Below, piece after piece: positions 1 to 12,395 of a stretch of DNA of 64,000 bases. The notes beneath the pieces are model-generated. The model was not told the DNA's origin. It saw nothing but the letters and a program-made list of their open reading frames with translations, and ran no database searches. Origin of the DNA: Aspidapion aeneum (taxonomy: Eukaryota > Arthropoda > Insecta > Coleoptera > Brentidae); assembly GCA_963576565.1 (NCBI GenBank), contig OY755040.1, positions 82,059,321-82,123,320 of the forward strand. The letters are read 5' to 3'. The position numbers were made by a program, and so were the translations under genes. How positions within the stretch are numbered: the first letter of the stretch is position 1; every line of letters starts with the position of its first letter.

Positions 1-1242
1 TATAAATGGTATTTTTGCCATTTATAAGTTTTTAAAGATTTTTAATTAAATATTGTTTTGACATCAACAAGCATTAATTATATGCAAGACTAGGTTAAGA
101 TTAAGTAAAATTTATGGCAACTCGGCGACTTGTTTTTGGGTATATTTTCAGGTTCGCTGTATGCTAATATGTCCTTTGAGGCACCAACATCAAAATAATT
201 CATATTTTGTAACTGGAAACAAATTAGCTAAACTATTTTCGACTTTTAAGAAACACACTGTATGATTCTAACTTTATCGATTTTCTCGGTCCACACATCT
301 TTGAATTGCGGTGGTATTTTGTCTCTTTGTCTTTCTCGCCAATGCGAGAGAGCTTAAGTTTCAGACCACGGCAACCAAGAATGTCTGTGGGAGTAAACCG
401 TTAAAGAAAGCTTAGATTTAGACCAATCAGCTAGCGGCAAGTTAAGAGTGTCTAGAGAGCAGAGTACTGAAACTTTCGAAAGTCTGGAGGGAGGTCACTC
501 TTTATTTCGCCTTTGCTTGTTTCGTTACGCTTCCGTTCACACTTCTTAAGGGGGGTTTTGTTTCAACTGGGGAAATTTGTCAATCATTTTAACATTGTAT
601 AAGCTATTATCTTTAATATTCATAATTATTTTAGTCTTTTCTTTTAGAGTTTATTGATTTTAAAGTCATTAATTATTACTGTTTCCAGTGTTTTGAAATA
701 ATGTGTTCGGTTCGGTTCGGTTTTATGTTTTTTTAACATCAAAATACAAACCATTAGTTGCCCTAAAATCGGCATTTTTCTTCAACAATATATCCCAAAC
801 CTAAACAGTAATATTAAGTGAATTAAACAGTTGATTGAATAGTTTCACTCATTCAATCAACGTTTAAGATGTTGATAAATATATATATTTACAACAAATA
901 TATAAAAGGTTTATAAAACCTAAAAGTTTAAGAAGTGTAAATATTTGAATACAAAAGTTTAATAGTAGTAAAAAGTCGATATTCAACTAATAAATATAAG
1001 AAGTGAAAGTGTGAAGCTACAAAAAGAAAATTGACAAGGTATGTATGATTATCCTACATTAGTTATACATTTAAGAAAAACGTTTATGGCATACTTTTCC
1101 TCCAAGAACCGTCAAATTCATAAATAACATTTAATCTTTTTATAATTTATATAAGTTGTAGCCTAAGTTGGTAGCTTACAACATTTAAGCCTTGGCCACT
1201 TGAGGTGACAGCACCACTGTCACATACTAGGCTCCTGTTACA
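1..1242 (+). repeat. 5' LTR of element L (left edge cut by the window)
   Basis: Nearly the same sequence as 33402-34655, apart from small indels and a few substitutions (a few percent by eye). Position 1 corresponds to about base 23 of the intact right LTR. It ends GTTACA. Compared with the right LTR it lacks a roughly 20-bp segment near 160. It also has a (TTCGG)3 tract at 706-720 where the right copy has unrelated short sequence. Confidence 0.8.
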
Positions 1243-1245
1243 AAG

Positions 1246-1263
1246 TGGTGCCAGTAGTTCAGG
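1246..1263 (+). promoter_or_regulatory. Putative primer-binding site of element L
   Basis: TGGTGCCAGTAGTTCAGG begins 3 bp after the end of the left LTR. The TGG start and position fit priming of minus-strand DNA synthesis by a tRNA ending in CCA. The tRNA identity was not determined. Confidence 0.5.
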
Positions 1264-3839
1264 GTAATTTAGTTTTTGGAAAATTTGTGAAAAAAAATTT
1301 GGAAAATTTGGGAGAAAATTTGTGAAAATTTTATGTTGAAAGTTTGAGAAAAACTCAGTAGTACTTTAGTTAACCCATTGGTAGTATTTTGTTGGAAAAA
1401 CTAAAGGAAATTTTTGTAAAATTGTTCGTTTAAAAAGAAATAGTCTTGTCTAGTTTTTGAAAACCAAAACTAATTTGTTGGAAGATGTGCCATAACTGTT
1501 TTTCGTTGTTTAATTTACTAACGTTATAATCTGTCTAACAATTATGTGTATTTTCAATATTTTTGAATATTTTTTTGTCCTTGAAACAGTAAATACAAGG
1601 AAAATGTCAATGTCATGACAATTTTTCTATTGATATATGATCACTTTAAATTTTGAAAAGATAAATTGGTAGAATATTTTTTATTGAAAAGTTAAGTTTA
1701 AATACTATCCAAATATGCCAGCAAATAAAATGCTCTCCATTTCTATCTGGAGGACGGACTCTCCAGCATGCGAAAGGATCAACCTTTTGCCTTAATAAAG
1801 CTTTACTGAACTCTAGATTTCAGTTATAACTCCAAACTCGTTGGTAAACTTTAAAATTGTTCCATTGAAACATTATTTAAATAAAATGGATAAAAGAGCC
1901 CATTATTTTGTCTTAATTGCCATGCCATTAAAAACCTATTTTGTTTTTCTAGCTGAATTTTTTAAGAATCTTTTATTAAAAACACAAAAAAAAGAGTCCA
2001 TTGCAACTCTTTATTTTTGATTAGTTGGCTGAAACAATAATTGCCAACCCTTCCTCTGACAAACCACTGACTTTTTTTTTGAAGACACCCGTCAAATATA
2101 ACTAAGGGAGGATATTTTTTATTTATTTTATTGCATTAATAAGTTTATTTTTTATGTTTTTCAGAACCAATAAACCTTTTTTATTAATATTTAATAACAT
2201 TTTTTGTATAAATAATACAAAAATTTATGTTAAGTCATTATAAGATTGTTTTTATAAATATTTTTTCTTTGTAGATATCGATATTTCTACTTTATTTTGG
2301 TTTTATTGTTTGTTTAATACCTAAAACTTCATTTGGCAAAAAGTACCTAAGCCAAATTATTTGACCATCTAAGTATCCAAAATGGTGTAATTAATTAATC
2401 TCAAGTAATTTTCCATTGTTATTGCATCATAACTTTAAAATTTATAATTTCTAACTACTATTTCCATGCAAGCGTGGGTAGCATAGCTCTGCCATAGTCT
2501 ATTTGCAATCATTATGGCAATTTCATGTCTCATAAATTTGTGCTGCAGGACTGTTGTAAAGTGTCTGGTCACGATAAACTCAAAAAACAGACCTAGCTAC
2601 TAGCAATATCTTGTATAGAATATGTGATAGATCTTTTTTTTGTCATTTTTGTACTTTCTATATCATACATATATGATTGAGATTTACCACAAGTTCAAAC
2701 TAACAGTAAGCAACCACGAAGTATTTTCAAATTTTATATTTTTATATTTCCAGATTTTGAAAATGTATTTTTTTTCCAAATTACACACAAGTTTCTTTTT
2801 GGAAAATAAACGTGACTGACTGATTTCTTTGTATCTCAGTAACAACTTTGTCGATTATGAGAAATTTCTTTATTATAAGGTCCACAAGTAAATCTTCAAA
2901 ATCAAAATTTTTAAAGCACTAATTTGTTAAAACCATGGACTAAATAAATGTAGCCACAGCTGAGATCGATTCTATACAATTATTATCAAATTAAAAATAA
3001 AAAATTTTACGTTTTGTGTTACAAAACATTCAAACATAGCATTCTTTAAAACGACGTACCTGTTGAACTATTTTTGCTTTATAATTTTTTTATTAAAGTA
3101 CGTATTATTCTTTTCATAAAAGAAAATTTGATATTTTTTCTTAAGTTGGATATTATCAGCACTATCTGCAAATTCACAGCTTTTAAGTAAAGTGAGGTAA
3201 ATGTAAAAACAACCTCCTGTATATTTTTTTGGTTTTTTTTTTGAGAGAGACTTTATTTTATTTATTTTCTTTCACTAACATGTAGGTAATCAAGTGAATT
3301 TCGTTTCATAATATTTTTAATCAAATTAAAAAGTATATTGTCGTTTATTATCATAAGTTATTGTCAAGCCATTTTTGCAAAATGATATACCTAATTAAAT
3401 ATTATGAAATGGAAAAACCTAGTGGTTCTAACCCTTCCTTCAATTTTCTTTGAGTCAGGTAAAGCCGACTAAATTGTCCGGACCAAAACTTTTGTGTTTT
3501 GGCCGTTAAAGTCATAAACTAATTTTGTCTCAGGTATTATGTAGATGTAGCATAATAAAAATATTTTGGGAAAAATCACAATAAAAATTATTTTTGCTTT
3601 ATTTTGTCATTATCTTTGCCCTTAAAGGAATTAATCCGCTACATGCAAAGTAATTAGGTAATTATCTATTTATGTTAATAAATGAACTCATCATTTAACC
3701 AAAGATAATGATAAATCAATCTATTTTTCTAAATTTGACTTGACCTTTGAAATTGGATAAAGGTATTTGATATTTTTCCTAAAATAAAAACTCGCGTATT
3801 TTGAGTTAGTAATAATTTTATACATAAAAATAATATTAT
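1264..3839. other. AT-rich internal DNA of element L, no gene seen
   Basis: Very AT-rich, with homopolymer runs and no long open frame. It starts with a simple A/T/G-rich stretch (about 1270-1340). I see no gag-like, protease or RT motif. A pseudo-ORF at 3729-3911 straddles the edge of element A and is not considered real. Confidence 0.6.
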
Positions 3840-4308
3840 TGTTTGTCCGCAGGTAGAAAAACGATAACTGCAGTGGACTGTATATATTTTAATTAAGGAA
3901 AGCGCGAACAAACATAAATATATTGATATGAAATCACGAAATAATTAAGGTCCATAGGTTAATTGTTGGTACCACACAACGGAAATCAGAAACAAAGCAC
4001 TCACCAGTTTGCAGCCAATTTCTCCACGTTCCAAGGGGCCCCTGTCTAGATCTAATGATGTCACTACGTAGCTGAAGGGCTGAAGTTACTAGTTCTATGC
4101 TTCAGTACACCAAAATCGAGCACTTTCAAGTGTAGAAATTTGTAATAGTTGGAGAAAGAAATTAACACGCCATTTTCTCGAGGCAGTAGAAAAGGATCTC
4201 ACTGATTCTTGGTGCGCATGTCCAATGCGCGAAAAATGTACTCTGTCCGTCATCCAATTGTGTGGTTTTAAAATTTACAAACAACCGCGAAATTTAGCGG
4301 GCGCTAAC
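3840..4308 (-). repeat. 3' LTR of element A
   Basis: Plus-strand copy starts TGTTTG and ends GCTAAC; the right LTR ends GCTAACA. A purine-rich tract on the minus strand (complement of 4311-4319) adjoins it on the internal side, as expected for a 3' LTR of a minus-strand element. Confidence 0.85.
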
Positions 4309-4544
4309 TTAACTGCCCTCCAAAACACACAATTTTAGAATATCAGCCGGACAGATACAGATATAAGAAAAATGATTGACCGATAAATATAAATAAAAGA
4401 AAAACAGATAAGTAGCGTAAGTTTATTTAGAGATAACGAAAACCCGAAAAAGGCAAAACAAACAAACAAAATTAAAAAAATAATAATAAAGAATTACCTA
4501 TTGTAATAATTGACTTCAATAGGTAGAAAAAATTAAAATTACTT

Positions 4545-5027
4545 TTAATTCGGCAAGAGGCACAGTTTTACAACTGGCCGCTTGTAAACACCGGTAGCCG
4601 TTTGTACCGTCGTGACACGCACTTGACCGTCTCCGTCGGGATGCAATTCGAGAACCCGACCGACTGGCCATTTCAAAGGTGATTGGATGTGATCACTCGT
4701 TATGATAACCAAATCATTTAATTTGATATTTGGGGACGAATCAGCCCACTTGTGTCGCTGTTGTAGCGTATGCAAATACTCTACAGAATACCGTTTCCAA
4801 AAATCATTATGTAGTTTTTGGATTAGTTGCCATCTCGAGAGCCGATTTAGGGGAACCCCGGACAAATCTGACTCTGGAATTTCTGAATTAAGGGGTTCAA
4901 GTGTCAAAAAATGCCCAGGGGTAAGAGGTTGAAGATCGTGTGGGTCTGAAGAGGCAGGAGATAAAGGGCGACTATTAAGTACAGCTTCTATGCGACATGT
5001 AAGGGTGGACATTTCCATGATAGACAA
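4545..5027 (-). pseudogene. BEL pol fragment: integrase C-terminal DUF5641 region
   Basis: About 160 codons on the minus strand, ending with the element's stop codon. The stretch reading LNSRPL, LTPGHFL, LNRLSRWQL and YLHTLQQRHKW is the hallmark end of BEL/Pao polyproteins (last integrase helices plus DUF5641). The closing YKRPVVKLCLLP also matches the family. It is separated from the integrase core at 5046-5693 by a frame change, so it is a broken segment and not a separate gene. It is closely comparable with the C-terminus of element B, which ends LVKLCALPTN. Confidence 0.85.
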
Positions 5028-5045
5028 CTTCTGGTCGCCGACAAC

Positions 5046-5693
5046 TCAAACAAAGTGAGTTTTAAAACTTTTGACGCCAGCTTCTGCCAGGCCATTGAAA
5101 TGTGGACTGAGAGGGGGTCCCAGATACCAACGAATAGAAAGTCTGGTGGACGCACTTCTTGCGTAATCAAGTAATTGGTTACGAAACCCTATAAAATTAC
5201 TGCCCTGATCTGACCAGCATTGCGTCACGCTTCCACGTCTGGAAATAAATCGATGGAATGCAACTACAAACCCTTCGGTGGACAGTTCCATGGTTAATTC
5301 CAAATGCACGCAATGTGTGGCCGTACAGACAAACACACAGACATACGATTTGAAAGCTTTACAACTACGGTAACGATGAGGAATCACAAAGAAAGGTCCA
5401 CAAAAGTCGATAGCTACACTCGAAAAAGGTTTAAGTTGATTGATTCGATGAGCGGGAAGTGAACTCATTATGGGCGGTCTATAGGGTTTAGGGTTGATTC
5501 TAAAACATTGCAAGCATTTGGATATGGTTCTTTGAATTGCCCGTCTGGCAGATAATATCCAAAATTGCTGTAAAAGCAAATTATGTAATGTTTTAAACCC
5601 AGGATGAAGGTATTGTCGATGAGTGGACTCGATAAGAGTAGTTAAACGATGGTTACTCCAAAGTAAGACGGGGTGTTTTGCAGAATAAGACAA
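5046..5693 (-). pseudogene. BEL pol fragment: integrase zinc-binding and catalytic core
   Basis: Minus-strand frame of about 215 codons. It has the H2C2 zinc-binding region (STHRQYLHPGF, then CLQCF) followed by the rve core. The three acidic positions are present: D in AIDFCGPF, D in CWSDQGSNF and E in AEAGVKSFK. The usual tryptophan before the last glutamate (WEAGVKS in relatives) is replaced, as the text reads GLAEAGVKS. A frame break follows directly. In an intact element this part would insert the cDNA into the genome. Confidence 0.88.
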
Positions 5694-5723
5694 AAGTTCA
5701 GATTTTTGTAATCTGCCACCGAC

Positions 5724-6230
5724 TCAAATGATATTATTTTCATCCAGAAAAGGTGAAAGTTTTCGAAAAGGTTTCGGTATTGGTTTATCCTTAGATAACG
5801 CGGAAAAAAGCTCAGAAAAGCAAGAACCTTGAACGCGTTTGATAAGAAGGTATAACGCACTTTGCATCTCACCGGTGGTAGGAAAAACAATATTTTCAAA
5901 AATAATTTTTTGGTCCGGTAGATTAGTGGGTTTTTGATAGAAATGGTTTCGAAAAAGGTTCACTATTCGAAGGACATAACAAATGATACGTTGAATTTTT
6001 GATATAGATGAATATTTGATAAGAAGCTGATCTAAGAAGTTAACGTCAATTATCGCATTGCAACAGACCTTTGGCTTTTCCTCCAGATTAATATCTCCGA
6101 AATCAATCGGCATTTTTGATTTATGAAAATCGGGCCATTCGTTTTCGGGAGACCACAAAAACGATGGTGCGTTCCACCACACGTCATGTGAAATGAGCTG
6201 TAAGGGGGTGGCCCCTCGTGACGGCTGCAT
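5724..6230 (-). pseudogene. BEL pol fragment: linker between RNase H and integrase
   Basis: About 168 codons on the minus strand. It reads through the stretch following the RNase H-like domain (VWWNAPSFL, ENEWPDF), then KIQRIICYVLRIVNLF, and ends in KPFRKLSPFLDENNII. Each aligns by eye with the corresponding part of element B (GPSFLNQP, KIKRIVAYFLRGL, KAFQKLCPFLHNE). It overlaps the upstream fragment at 6184-6468 in another frame, showing a frameshift near 6200. Confidence 0.75.
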
Positions 6231-6776
6231 TTAAAGCAGAAGGAATGTAGCGCCATGAGTTTGAGGAAATGATTTCTTGGATTCTACTGACTCGATTTCC
6301 AACAAAGGTTTGCCAGCGATTAGGAGGGGATGAAAGCCAGTGCCATACGACTTGCGAATCGCAGAAAGTAACGATATTTGTTAAAGTTATTTTTCCTTCA
6401 TAGCTAGATAAAACGAAGTCAATTAATTCGCTTAAAAGAAATGCGCCTAGGAGTTCTAGCCTAGCCAAAGTTTGTGACTTTATAGGCGCGACCCTAGATT
6501 TTGCAGATATGAGAGAAACAGATATATTGTTTTCCTCTTCTACACGAAAATATACGACGCCTGCGTAACCTCGAATTGAAGCGTCACAGAAGCCGATGAT
6601 TTGACAGGTATTGATTTTTGACAGTTTGATTTGTCGGGGTATTGAAAATTGGAAAGAAGCGGGAATTCAGAACGAAGTTTGTTCCAAGAGTCGATGATAG
6701 AAGAATCTGGTTCTTCGTCCCGTCCTATTTTCGATATCCACAACTGTTGAAAAATAAATTTTGCTTGTAGCAACAA
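6184..6776 (-). pseudogene. BEL pol fragment: peptidase A17 / RNase H-like region
   Basis: Two frames cover this stretch: 6540-6776 (FIFQQLWISKIGRDE, then SWNKLRSEFPLL) and 6184-6468 (MARLELLGAFLLSELIDF, then FCDSQVVWHWL and GNRVSRIQEI). Together they correspond to the Pao peptidase A17 domain and the RNase H-like fold that follow RT in BEL elements; element B has PRLELLGAVLLAKLMDFL and FTDSTVTLSWI at the same place. The normal NPADCGTR motif is lost at the frameshift near 6230. Coding-dead as read. Confidence 0.8.
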
Positions 6777-6834
6777 GGGACAAAGAAAACCTAAGGGATC
6801 GAAGATTGTTCCTATGATAGATAAAATAGAACGT

Positions 6835-7557
6835 TTAGTTGGGGGGTTTGTCCTTCATTCGGCATTGATAAGAAAAAAGGTCGTTTTTTGGATGCCATTG
6901 AAGGCCTAAAACTTTGATAAAGTGGGGTTCCTCCTTGTCAAAAGAGAGAGGCGTTTGACGATCGGATTCTGGCAATGGCAATGGCGACTTCAACAAATTA
7001 TTGAGTTCCGTTTGAAGGGAAAGAGCTTCAGAAAGCGAAGGGCTAGTTCCCAAGATATCGTCGATGTAAATTGACGTTTTTAGAACAGTACTAGCCATAG
7101 GAAAACGTTCCTTTTCTCTCTCTGCCAGCTCATTTAAGGTACGCATGGCTAGAAAAGGTGAGCATGTCATGCCAAAAGTGACAGTAGAAAGTTCCCACAC
7201 TGAAAGTGGGTCCTGTGGAGAAAACATCCACAATATCCTTTGATAAGGACGGTGATAAGGATTGATAAGGACTTGACGGAACATCTGTTTGATATCAGCA
7301 ATGTAGGTAATAGGATTAAGACGAAACGTAAGGAGTAAAGAAGCAATATCCTTTTGAAGTTTCGGTCCAGATAATAACGTGTCATTGAGACTAATATTCT
7401 TTGGGGTGACTGCCGAAGAATCCCAGACTACCCTTAATTTTGTACTTAAGCTTTCCGGCTTTAGTACGCAATGATGTGCCAAAAAACATGATACGTCGAC
7501 TTTTGGTTGACTAGGTAAAACTAGACTCATATGATTAGAATCGATATAGTCTTGCAT
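6835..7557 (-). pseudogene. BEL pol fragment: reverse transcriptase
   Basis: About 240 codons of BEL-type RT. It reads FLAHHCVLKP, LRVVWDSSA, ISLNDTLLSGP, YIADIKQMFRQV, FGMTCSPFLAMRTL and the catalytic box YIDDI. The metal-binding aspartates (in ADIKQMF and YIDD) are present, so the fold is preserved, but the frame is cut at both ends: a stop near 7600 separates it from gag-protease and another break follows KDKPPN. As part of a working element it would copy the RNA into cDNA in gag particles. Confidence 0.88.
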
Positions 7558-7620
7558 GAAACTAGAATAGGCAGTGTACAGATCAGGATTTTGAGTAATC
7601 TATTTTCTAGAAGTAAAAAT

Positions 7621-9150
7621 CTACGATAAGCTTGCGGATAAGTTGCTCGGTTGCCGTACGACACTCGTAGTAAAAATTGATTCTGCTTGTTTTTCTTCCT
7701 TTGATAAGATTTGTTTTTTAGGCAAATGTTCGATTTCCCAAAACCTAGAGATAATGACCTCCAAAGGAGGTGAATGACTCGTTAAAAAACAACTGGTTCG
7801 TTCCGTAAGACTACCTACTTCGTTCACTTTTCCCATGACGACCCAGCCAAAGATGGTTTCAAGGGCTGAAGGTTGCCCTATTTGTCCAAGAACCCTGCCC
7901 TCCTTGAATATCTGTGCGAATAGCTCGCAACCAATAACTAGGTCCACAGGTCTAGATTTGAAACAAGATGGGTCGGCAAGTTTAAGGTTTTCAAAGTGTT
8001 TCCACTGATTATCGTTCAAAGTGAATGTAGGCATATTGGAACATAGTTGTGGAACGACAATTGCTTCGAAATTAAGTAAAGGAGTGACCTGTCCTTGTGG
8101 CTTAATGTGACATTGAACGAGCCCTTTGGAAGTAAAGGAAGACATTTGATTTAATCCGAATATTTCAGTGGTGTAACTTCGCCTAGGAAGATTAAGACGC
8201 TGAATACACTTTTCACTGATGAATCCTGTCTGTGATCCAGAATCAAGCAGTGCCCTCACAGGTTGAAAATTTCCGCAACCGTCCATAACATCTATTATGG
8301 CGGTGCATAAAAGAAAGGTACTTGAAGGTCCTGAGGTATTTAATGACACATGAAGATTATTGACAGGTGGTGTGTGAATGACAGGACTAGTATCTTGGCT
8401 TCCAGACTCTTTATTAGTTTCTAAGATATGAGTTAAAGTGTGGTGCCTTTTACTATTGCAAGTCCTGCATGAATATTTTGATTTGCACGTGTCTACCCCA
8501 TGCGAGGGATGAAAACACGCTAGACATAATTTTTTCTGCTTGACGAAAGATAGGCGATTGATAGGCGAGAGGTCAAGAAATGTTTGACATTTCGAAAGCA
8601 CGTGACCTTGATTACACCGGAAACATTTTATTCCCGTACTTGAATTAGTTGAGGTGCCAGCCAGTCCTATAAAAGGCGAATTGGATGATTTATAGGTAGG
8701 CTTTTGCCCAAACTGATTTTGCATAGAATTTGATTTTTGATAGGTAGGCACCTTTTTGGGTGCTGTTGATTGAGGAAGTGATTCCAAAACTTTATATCTT
8801 TTTTCTAGAAATTGAAAAAGTGACTGAAAAGTGGGAATTTCGGTATTAGTATTGGCGTGACTCATTTCGAAATTTGAACGCGTCGGAATATCCAATTTTT
8901 CTAACAAAATGAAAAAAATAATAAAGTCCCAACTGCCAACGTCAAAGCTAAGTGATTTTAAAATTTCTAGGGATTCTGAAAAGGTGTCAATTAAATTACG
9001 CAATTCTTTAGCTGACTCGTTTTTTAAGGTAGAGTTCATAATTGTGCTTAAAGCATCATTTGCGAGGTCTCGCTTGTTTTGATATCTATTGACTAATTTG
9101 TCGTAAGCAATTTTATAATTTTGATCAGATAAGCTAATCCCTGATATCAA
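7621..9150 (-). pseudogene. BEL gag-protease fragment: DUF1759, zinc knuckles, DUF1758
   Basis: A 509-codon open stretch. The first third is the second half of the DUF1759 gag domain (YDKLVNRYQNKR, LRNLIDTFSESL, ILLEKLD). Near residues 175-240 are Cys/His knuckles (CFRCNQGHVLSKC, CLACFHPSHGVDTC, CRTCNSKRHH). The DUF1758 retropepsin follows, with its aspartate in LLDSGSQTGF (about residue 303), then VDLVIGCELF and TIFGWVVMG. It joins the gag N-terminus at 9153-9590 only through a frameshift. Downstream it runs towards RT but stops at 7621. Confidence 0.88.
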
Positions 9151-9152
9151 TT

Positions 9153-9590
9153 TTAAAGGCTCATCCTCGAGATATGAAAATAAATATTGAAGTTTTCGAA
9201 CGTTACTTTTTTATCACCTCGAAATATGGGAATACCTAACTCTTTGAGTTTTGGAGTTTCGTTTTGTCGAACATATGATCCCGAAAAGGATGGGGCCTCA
9301 ACCGGAAATATGTTAGAGTAAACCCCCTTACACGCATAAAAATATTTACGAGCTTCTGAAAGGATCGCATCTTGCGTTCTAAACTCCTCGTCGTCCGAGT
9401 CGTCTATCAACATAATGACATCATTATGTGCCAGCATGCATTTATCGAAGGTTTCATCCAAATCGGAATACCTCACTTGAAACTCGTTTCTCGCTTTTGC
9501 GTCCGTTGCCGCGGTCTGTGAAAACACATAACACTCGGTAATCGCCGATAAAAAACCCTTGCGTTTTTGCACGGCTTTTTTGATAGACAT
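9153..9590 (-). pseudogene. BEL gag N-terminal fragment
   Basis: The likely start is the ATG at 9590 (MSIKKAVQKRKG). A start 14 codons upstream would lie inside the 144-bp leader repeat. About 145 codons follow, ending at a frame break. The region reads ELGIPIFRGDKKVTFENF, the start of the DUF1759 core (compare RIKIPLFQGEFKEF in element B). The preceding charged segment would form the helical gag N-terminus. The 144-bp tandem repeats of the leader begin immediately upstream. Confidence 0.75.
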
Positions 9591-9616
9591 GATTTTACCT
9601 TTGAAATGACGAAATT

Positions 9617-10192
9617 GTCGGTAAATATACAATTAACGCTAAATGAATGCTTCTGAAATAGAAAAATGACGAATTGTCGAAAATATGCACTAATTTATCG
9701 CAATTGATGAAAATTGTTTTAAATATCGAAATGATATGGAACACATCTAATCACAGAAATGTCGGTAAATATACAATTAACGCTAAATTAATGCTTCTGA
9801 AATAGAAAAATGACGAATTGTCGAAAATATGCACTAATTTATCGCAATTGATGAAAATTGTTTTAAATATCGAAATGACATGGAACACATCTAATCACAG
9901 AAATGTCGGTAAATATACAATTAACGCTAAATTAATGCTTCTGAAATAGAAAAATGACGAATTGTCGAAAATATGCACTAATTTATCGCAATTGATGAAA
10001 ATTGTTTTAAATATCGAAATGATATGGAACACATCTAATCACAGAAATGTCGGTAAATATACAATTAACGCTAAATTAATGCTTCTGAAATAGAAAAATG
10101 ATGAATTGTCGAAAATATGCACTAATTTATCGCAATTGATGAAAATTGTTTTAAATATCGAAATGATATGGAACACATCTAATCACAGAAAT
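9617..10192 (-). repeat. Four tandem 144-bp repeats in the element A leader
   Basis: The word GTCGGTAAATATACAATTAA recurs at 9617, 9761, 9905 and 10049, an exact 144-bp period, with very few substitutions between units. The array fills most of the 5' leader between the gag start and the primer-binding site. Confidence 0.95.
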
Positions 10193-10422
10193 CGTGCTTG
10201 TTTGTTTTGATTGCCTCTCGATTTTTGTTTTCTGAAATGACCACGCGGTAGACCCTGCGCTACCATAGCAGCGGACCGAAAACAGGTGAACTGCGCCGAT
10301 ACCGAAGGTCGAACGAAAATCTCTCTCGGTTCAATACGATTGGCAAAATTCAAGGCCGTGTGATCGCCGTGTGAAAAATGGCCGACTTATTAATACCGTC
10401 GAATGGAGTAAAATTTAAATAA

Positions 10423-10439
10423 TTCGGGTCGAAGGAACA
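10423..10439 (-). promoter_or_regulatory. Degenerate tRNA-Tyr primer-binding site of element A
   Basis: The plus strand reads TTCGGGTCGAAGGAACA, which matches the 3' end of eukaryotic tRNA-Tyr plus CCA (TCCGGCTCGAAGGACCA) at 14 of 17 positions. It lies 2 bp from the inner edge of the right LTR. Element B has the undamaged version. Confidence 0.7.
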
Positions 10440-10441
10440 CT

Positions 10442-10904
10442 TGTTTGCCCGCATGTAGAAAAACGATAACTGCAGTGGACTGTATAAATTTTAATTAAGG
10501 AAAGCGCGAACAAACATAAATATATTGATATGAAATCACGAAATAATTAAGGTCCATAGGTTGGTACCACACAACGGAAATCAGAAACAAAGCACTCACC
10601 AGTTTGCAGCCAATTTCTCCACGTTTCAAGGGGCCCCTGTCTGGATCTAATGATGGCACCACGTAGCTCAAGGGCTGAAGTTTCTAGTTCTATGCTTCAG
10701 TACACCAAAATCGAGCACTTTCAAGTGTAGAAATTTGTAATAGTTGGAGAAAGAAATTAACACGCCATTTTCTCGAGGCGGTAGAAAAGGATCTCACTGA
10801 TTCTTGGTGCGCATGTCCAATGCGCGAAAAATGTACTCTGTCCGTCATCCAATTGTGTGGTTTTAAAATTTACAAACAACCGCGAAATTTAGCGGGAGCT
10901 AACA
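10442..10904 (-). repeat. 5' LTR of element A
   Basis: Direct repeat of 3840-4308. The plus strand begins TGTTTG and ends CTAACA, so the minus strand reads TG...CA. The degenerate primer-binding site is on its left, which makes this the 5' LTR. Confidence 0.87.
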
Positions 10905-12395
10905 AATATTTAGCATAAATAGTGATTGTTAAAGTAAATATATCATAATTCCCATTTAATAATTAAAGACTGGTTAAAGAGAAAACGCAATATGGAAATA
11001 TGGAAATTTAGGTTATACATAACCAATAAGCTAACCTAATTATAAAATTAATTAAAATCAAACAACAAATATAAAACCCTTTGGTTAATAATCATTATAT
11101 AGGATGTGATGTGTAAGGAAACGAGACATAAATTAGTTGAAGACTTATATAGTGATAAAGTCTTGTTTTTAGCAAATAAACTATTTTGAAAAACTAAATC
11201 AACTTTTGAAAATTATTGCAAATACCGTTGCAAAAAAATACCCTGTATATTTGCTTGAATCAATTTAAGTATGGTAAAACTTTTTTCATATTTTTTTTAT
11301 TGAACTGTATTTAATTTTTTTTAAAAATACATAATGAAAACTTTCCCACACGACGAAGAAAAACCGTTAAATATTTTTTAAAATTTTGACCTTTTATTTC
11401 CAAGTTAAAACGTCTTGGCCCATAAATCAATTTACAGGCTATAAAAGTATTCCAGACCACTTGAGTCTATATGAAACAAAGATATACTGGTAATTTGGAA
11501 ACAGATGGTCACAATATTTTATACCTACATTCTAAAAAAGGGCTCTTCTATTCATTCAGGTCCACAAAGAAATGGTTCAGAATTTTTATAACAAACACGT
11601 GTTAGGAAAAAAAATGTTTTCTAACAGTGGCGTACCTGGGAACTTTATTTGGGGAAGAAAATATCATAATAAATATTGCACAAAACTATTTTGCAGTGAC
11701 GAGACCAGTGTATTCTGTTTGTCAAAATTAGTTTAAGATTTGGGGGGAAATTTCACCTTTTTCCCCTCCCGTAGATCTGTGCCTGACGCATAGTAAACAC
11801 AACGTTTTACAGTATCTATCAATTAAACTATGATATTATATTTATAGATCAAACAAGCTTTCGTGAAAAAAAGTTTTGTTTCTCTCATATTTTTCCGTGG
11901 GTGGCTTGAAAGCTCACGGGGGTATAATTTTTGACGTTTCATTTAGGAATACCAAGGTTTATATTTATATTTTTCAAACAAGATCTATAGTGAGAAATGC
12001 AGTTCCTTGATTTAAATTTCATTAAGGTCGGTCGGTTATTTTTTAGTTGACCAGCTAAATCTAGAAAATAATGGCTTATGTACATTATTCCTAATATTCT
12101 CGTAATCACATCACATGTGACGATTTTTGTGCGTTAAATTAAAAAATATATAGAATTTATATTTAAAAATTAAAAAAAAATTGGTATTTTGATATCTATA
12201 TGATATAAAGTTTTTCATAAAAACTTTTTACAGTTGACCAGTACATTTTCGTAAGATCAAGATCATTCTTGTTCTTAAAATTTTGCTACTAACTTAATAT
12301 ATAAGTATATTGGCAAAACAATGAGTTTCTACAACGTCGTGTAAAACGTTAAAAAAATGAGTAATTTACAGTATTACACAATAGGCCCGCGTGTA

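Larger units (their letters stand above)
3840..10904 (-). mobile_element. Element A: degenerate BEL/Pao LTR retrotransposon
   Basis: Direct LTRs (3840-4308 and 10442-10904) enclose minus-strand remnants in BEL/Pao order: DUF1759 gag, zinc knuckles, DUF1758 protease, RT, RNase H region, integrase and DUF5641. At least five frameshifts or stops split what should be one gag-pol frame. The flanking pentamers ATTAT (3835-3839) and AATAT (10905-10909) match at 4 of 5 positions, fitting a decayed 5-bp target duplication. LTRs look about 97-98% identical by eye, with a 6-bp indel near 3960. It is inserted in element L. Confidence 0.9.

Noticed and set aside
706..720. (TTCGG)n as telomeric repeat
   Set aside because: Only three units at each of three internal sites, and not the TTAGG or TCAGG type known from insects.
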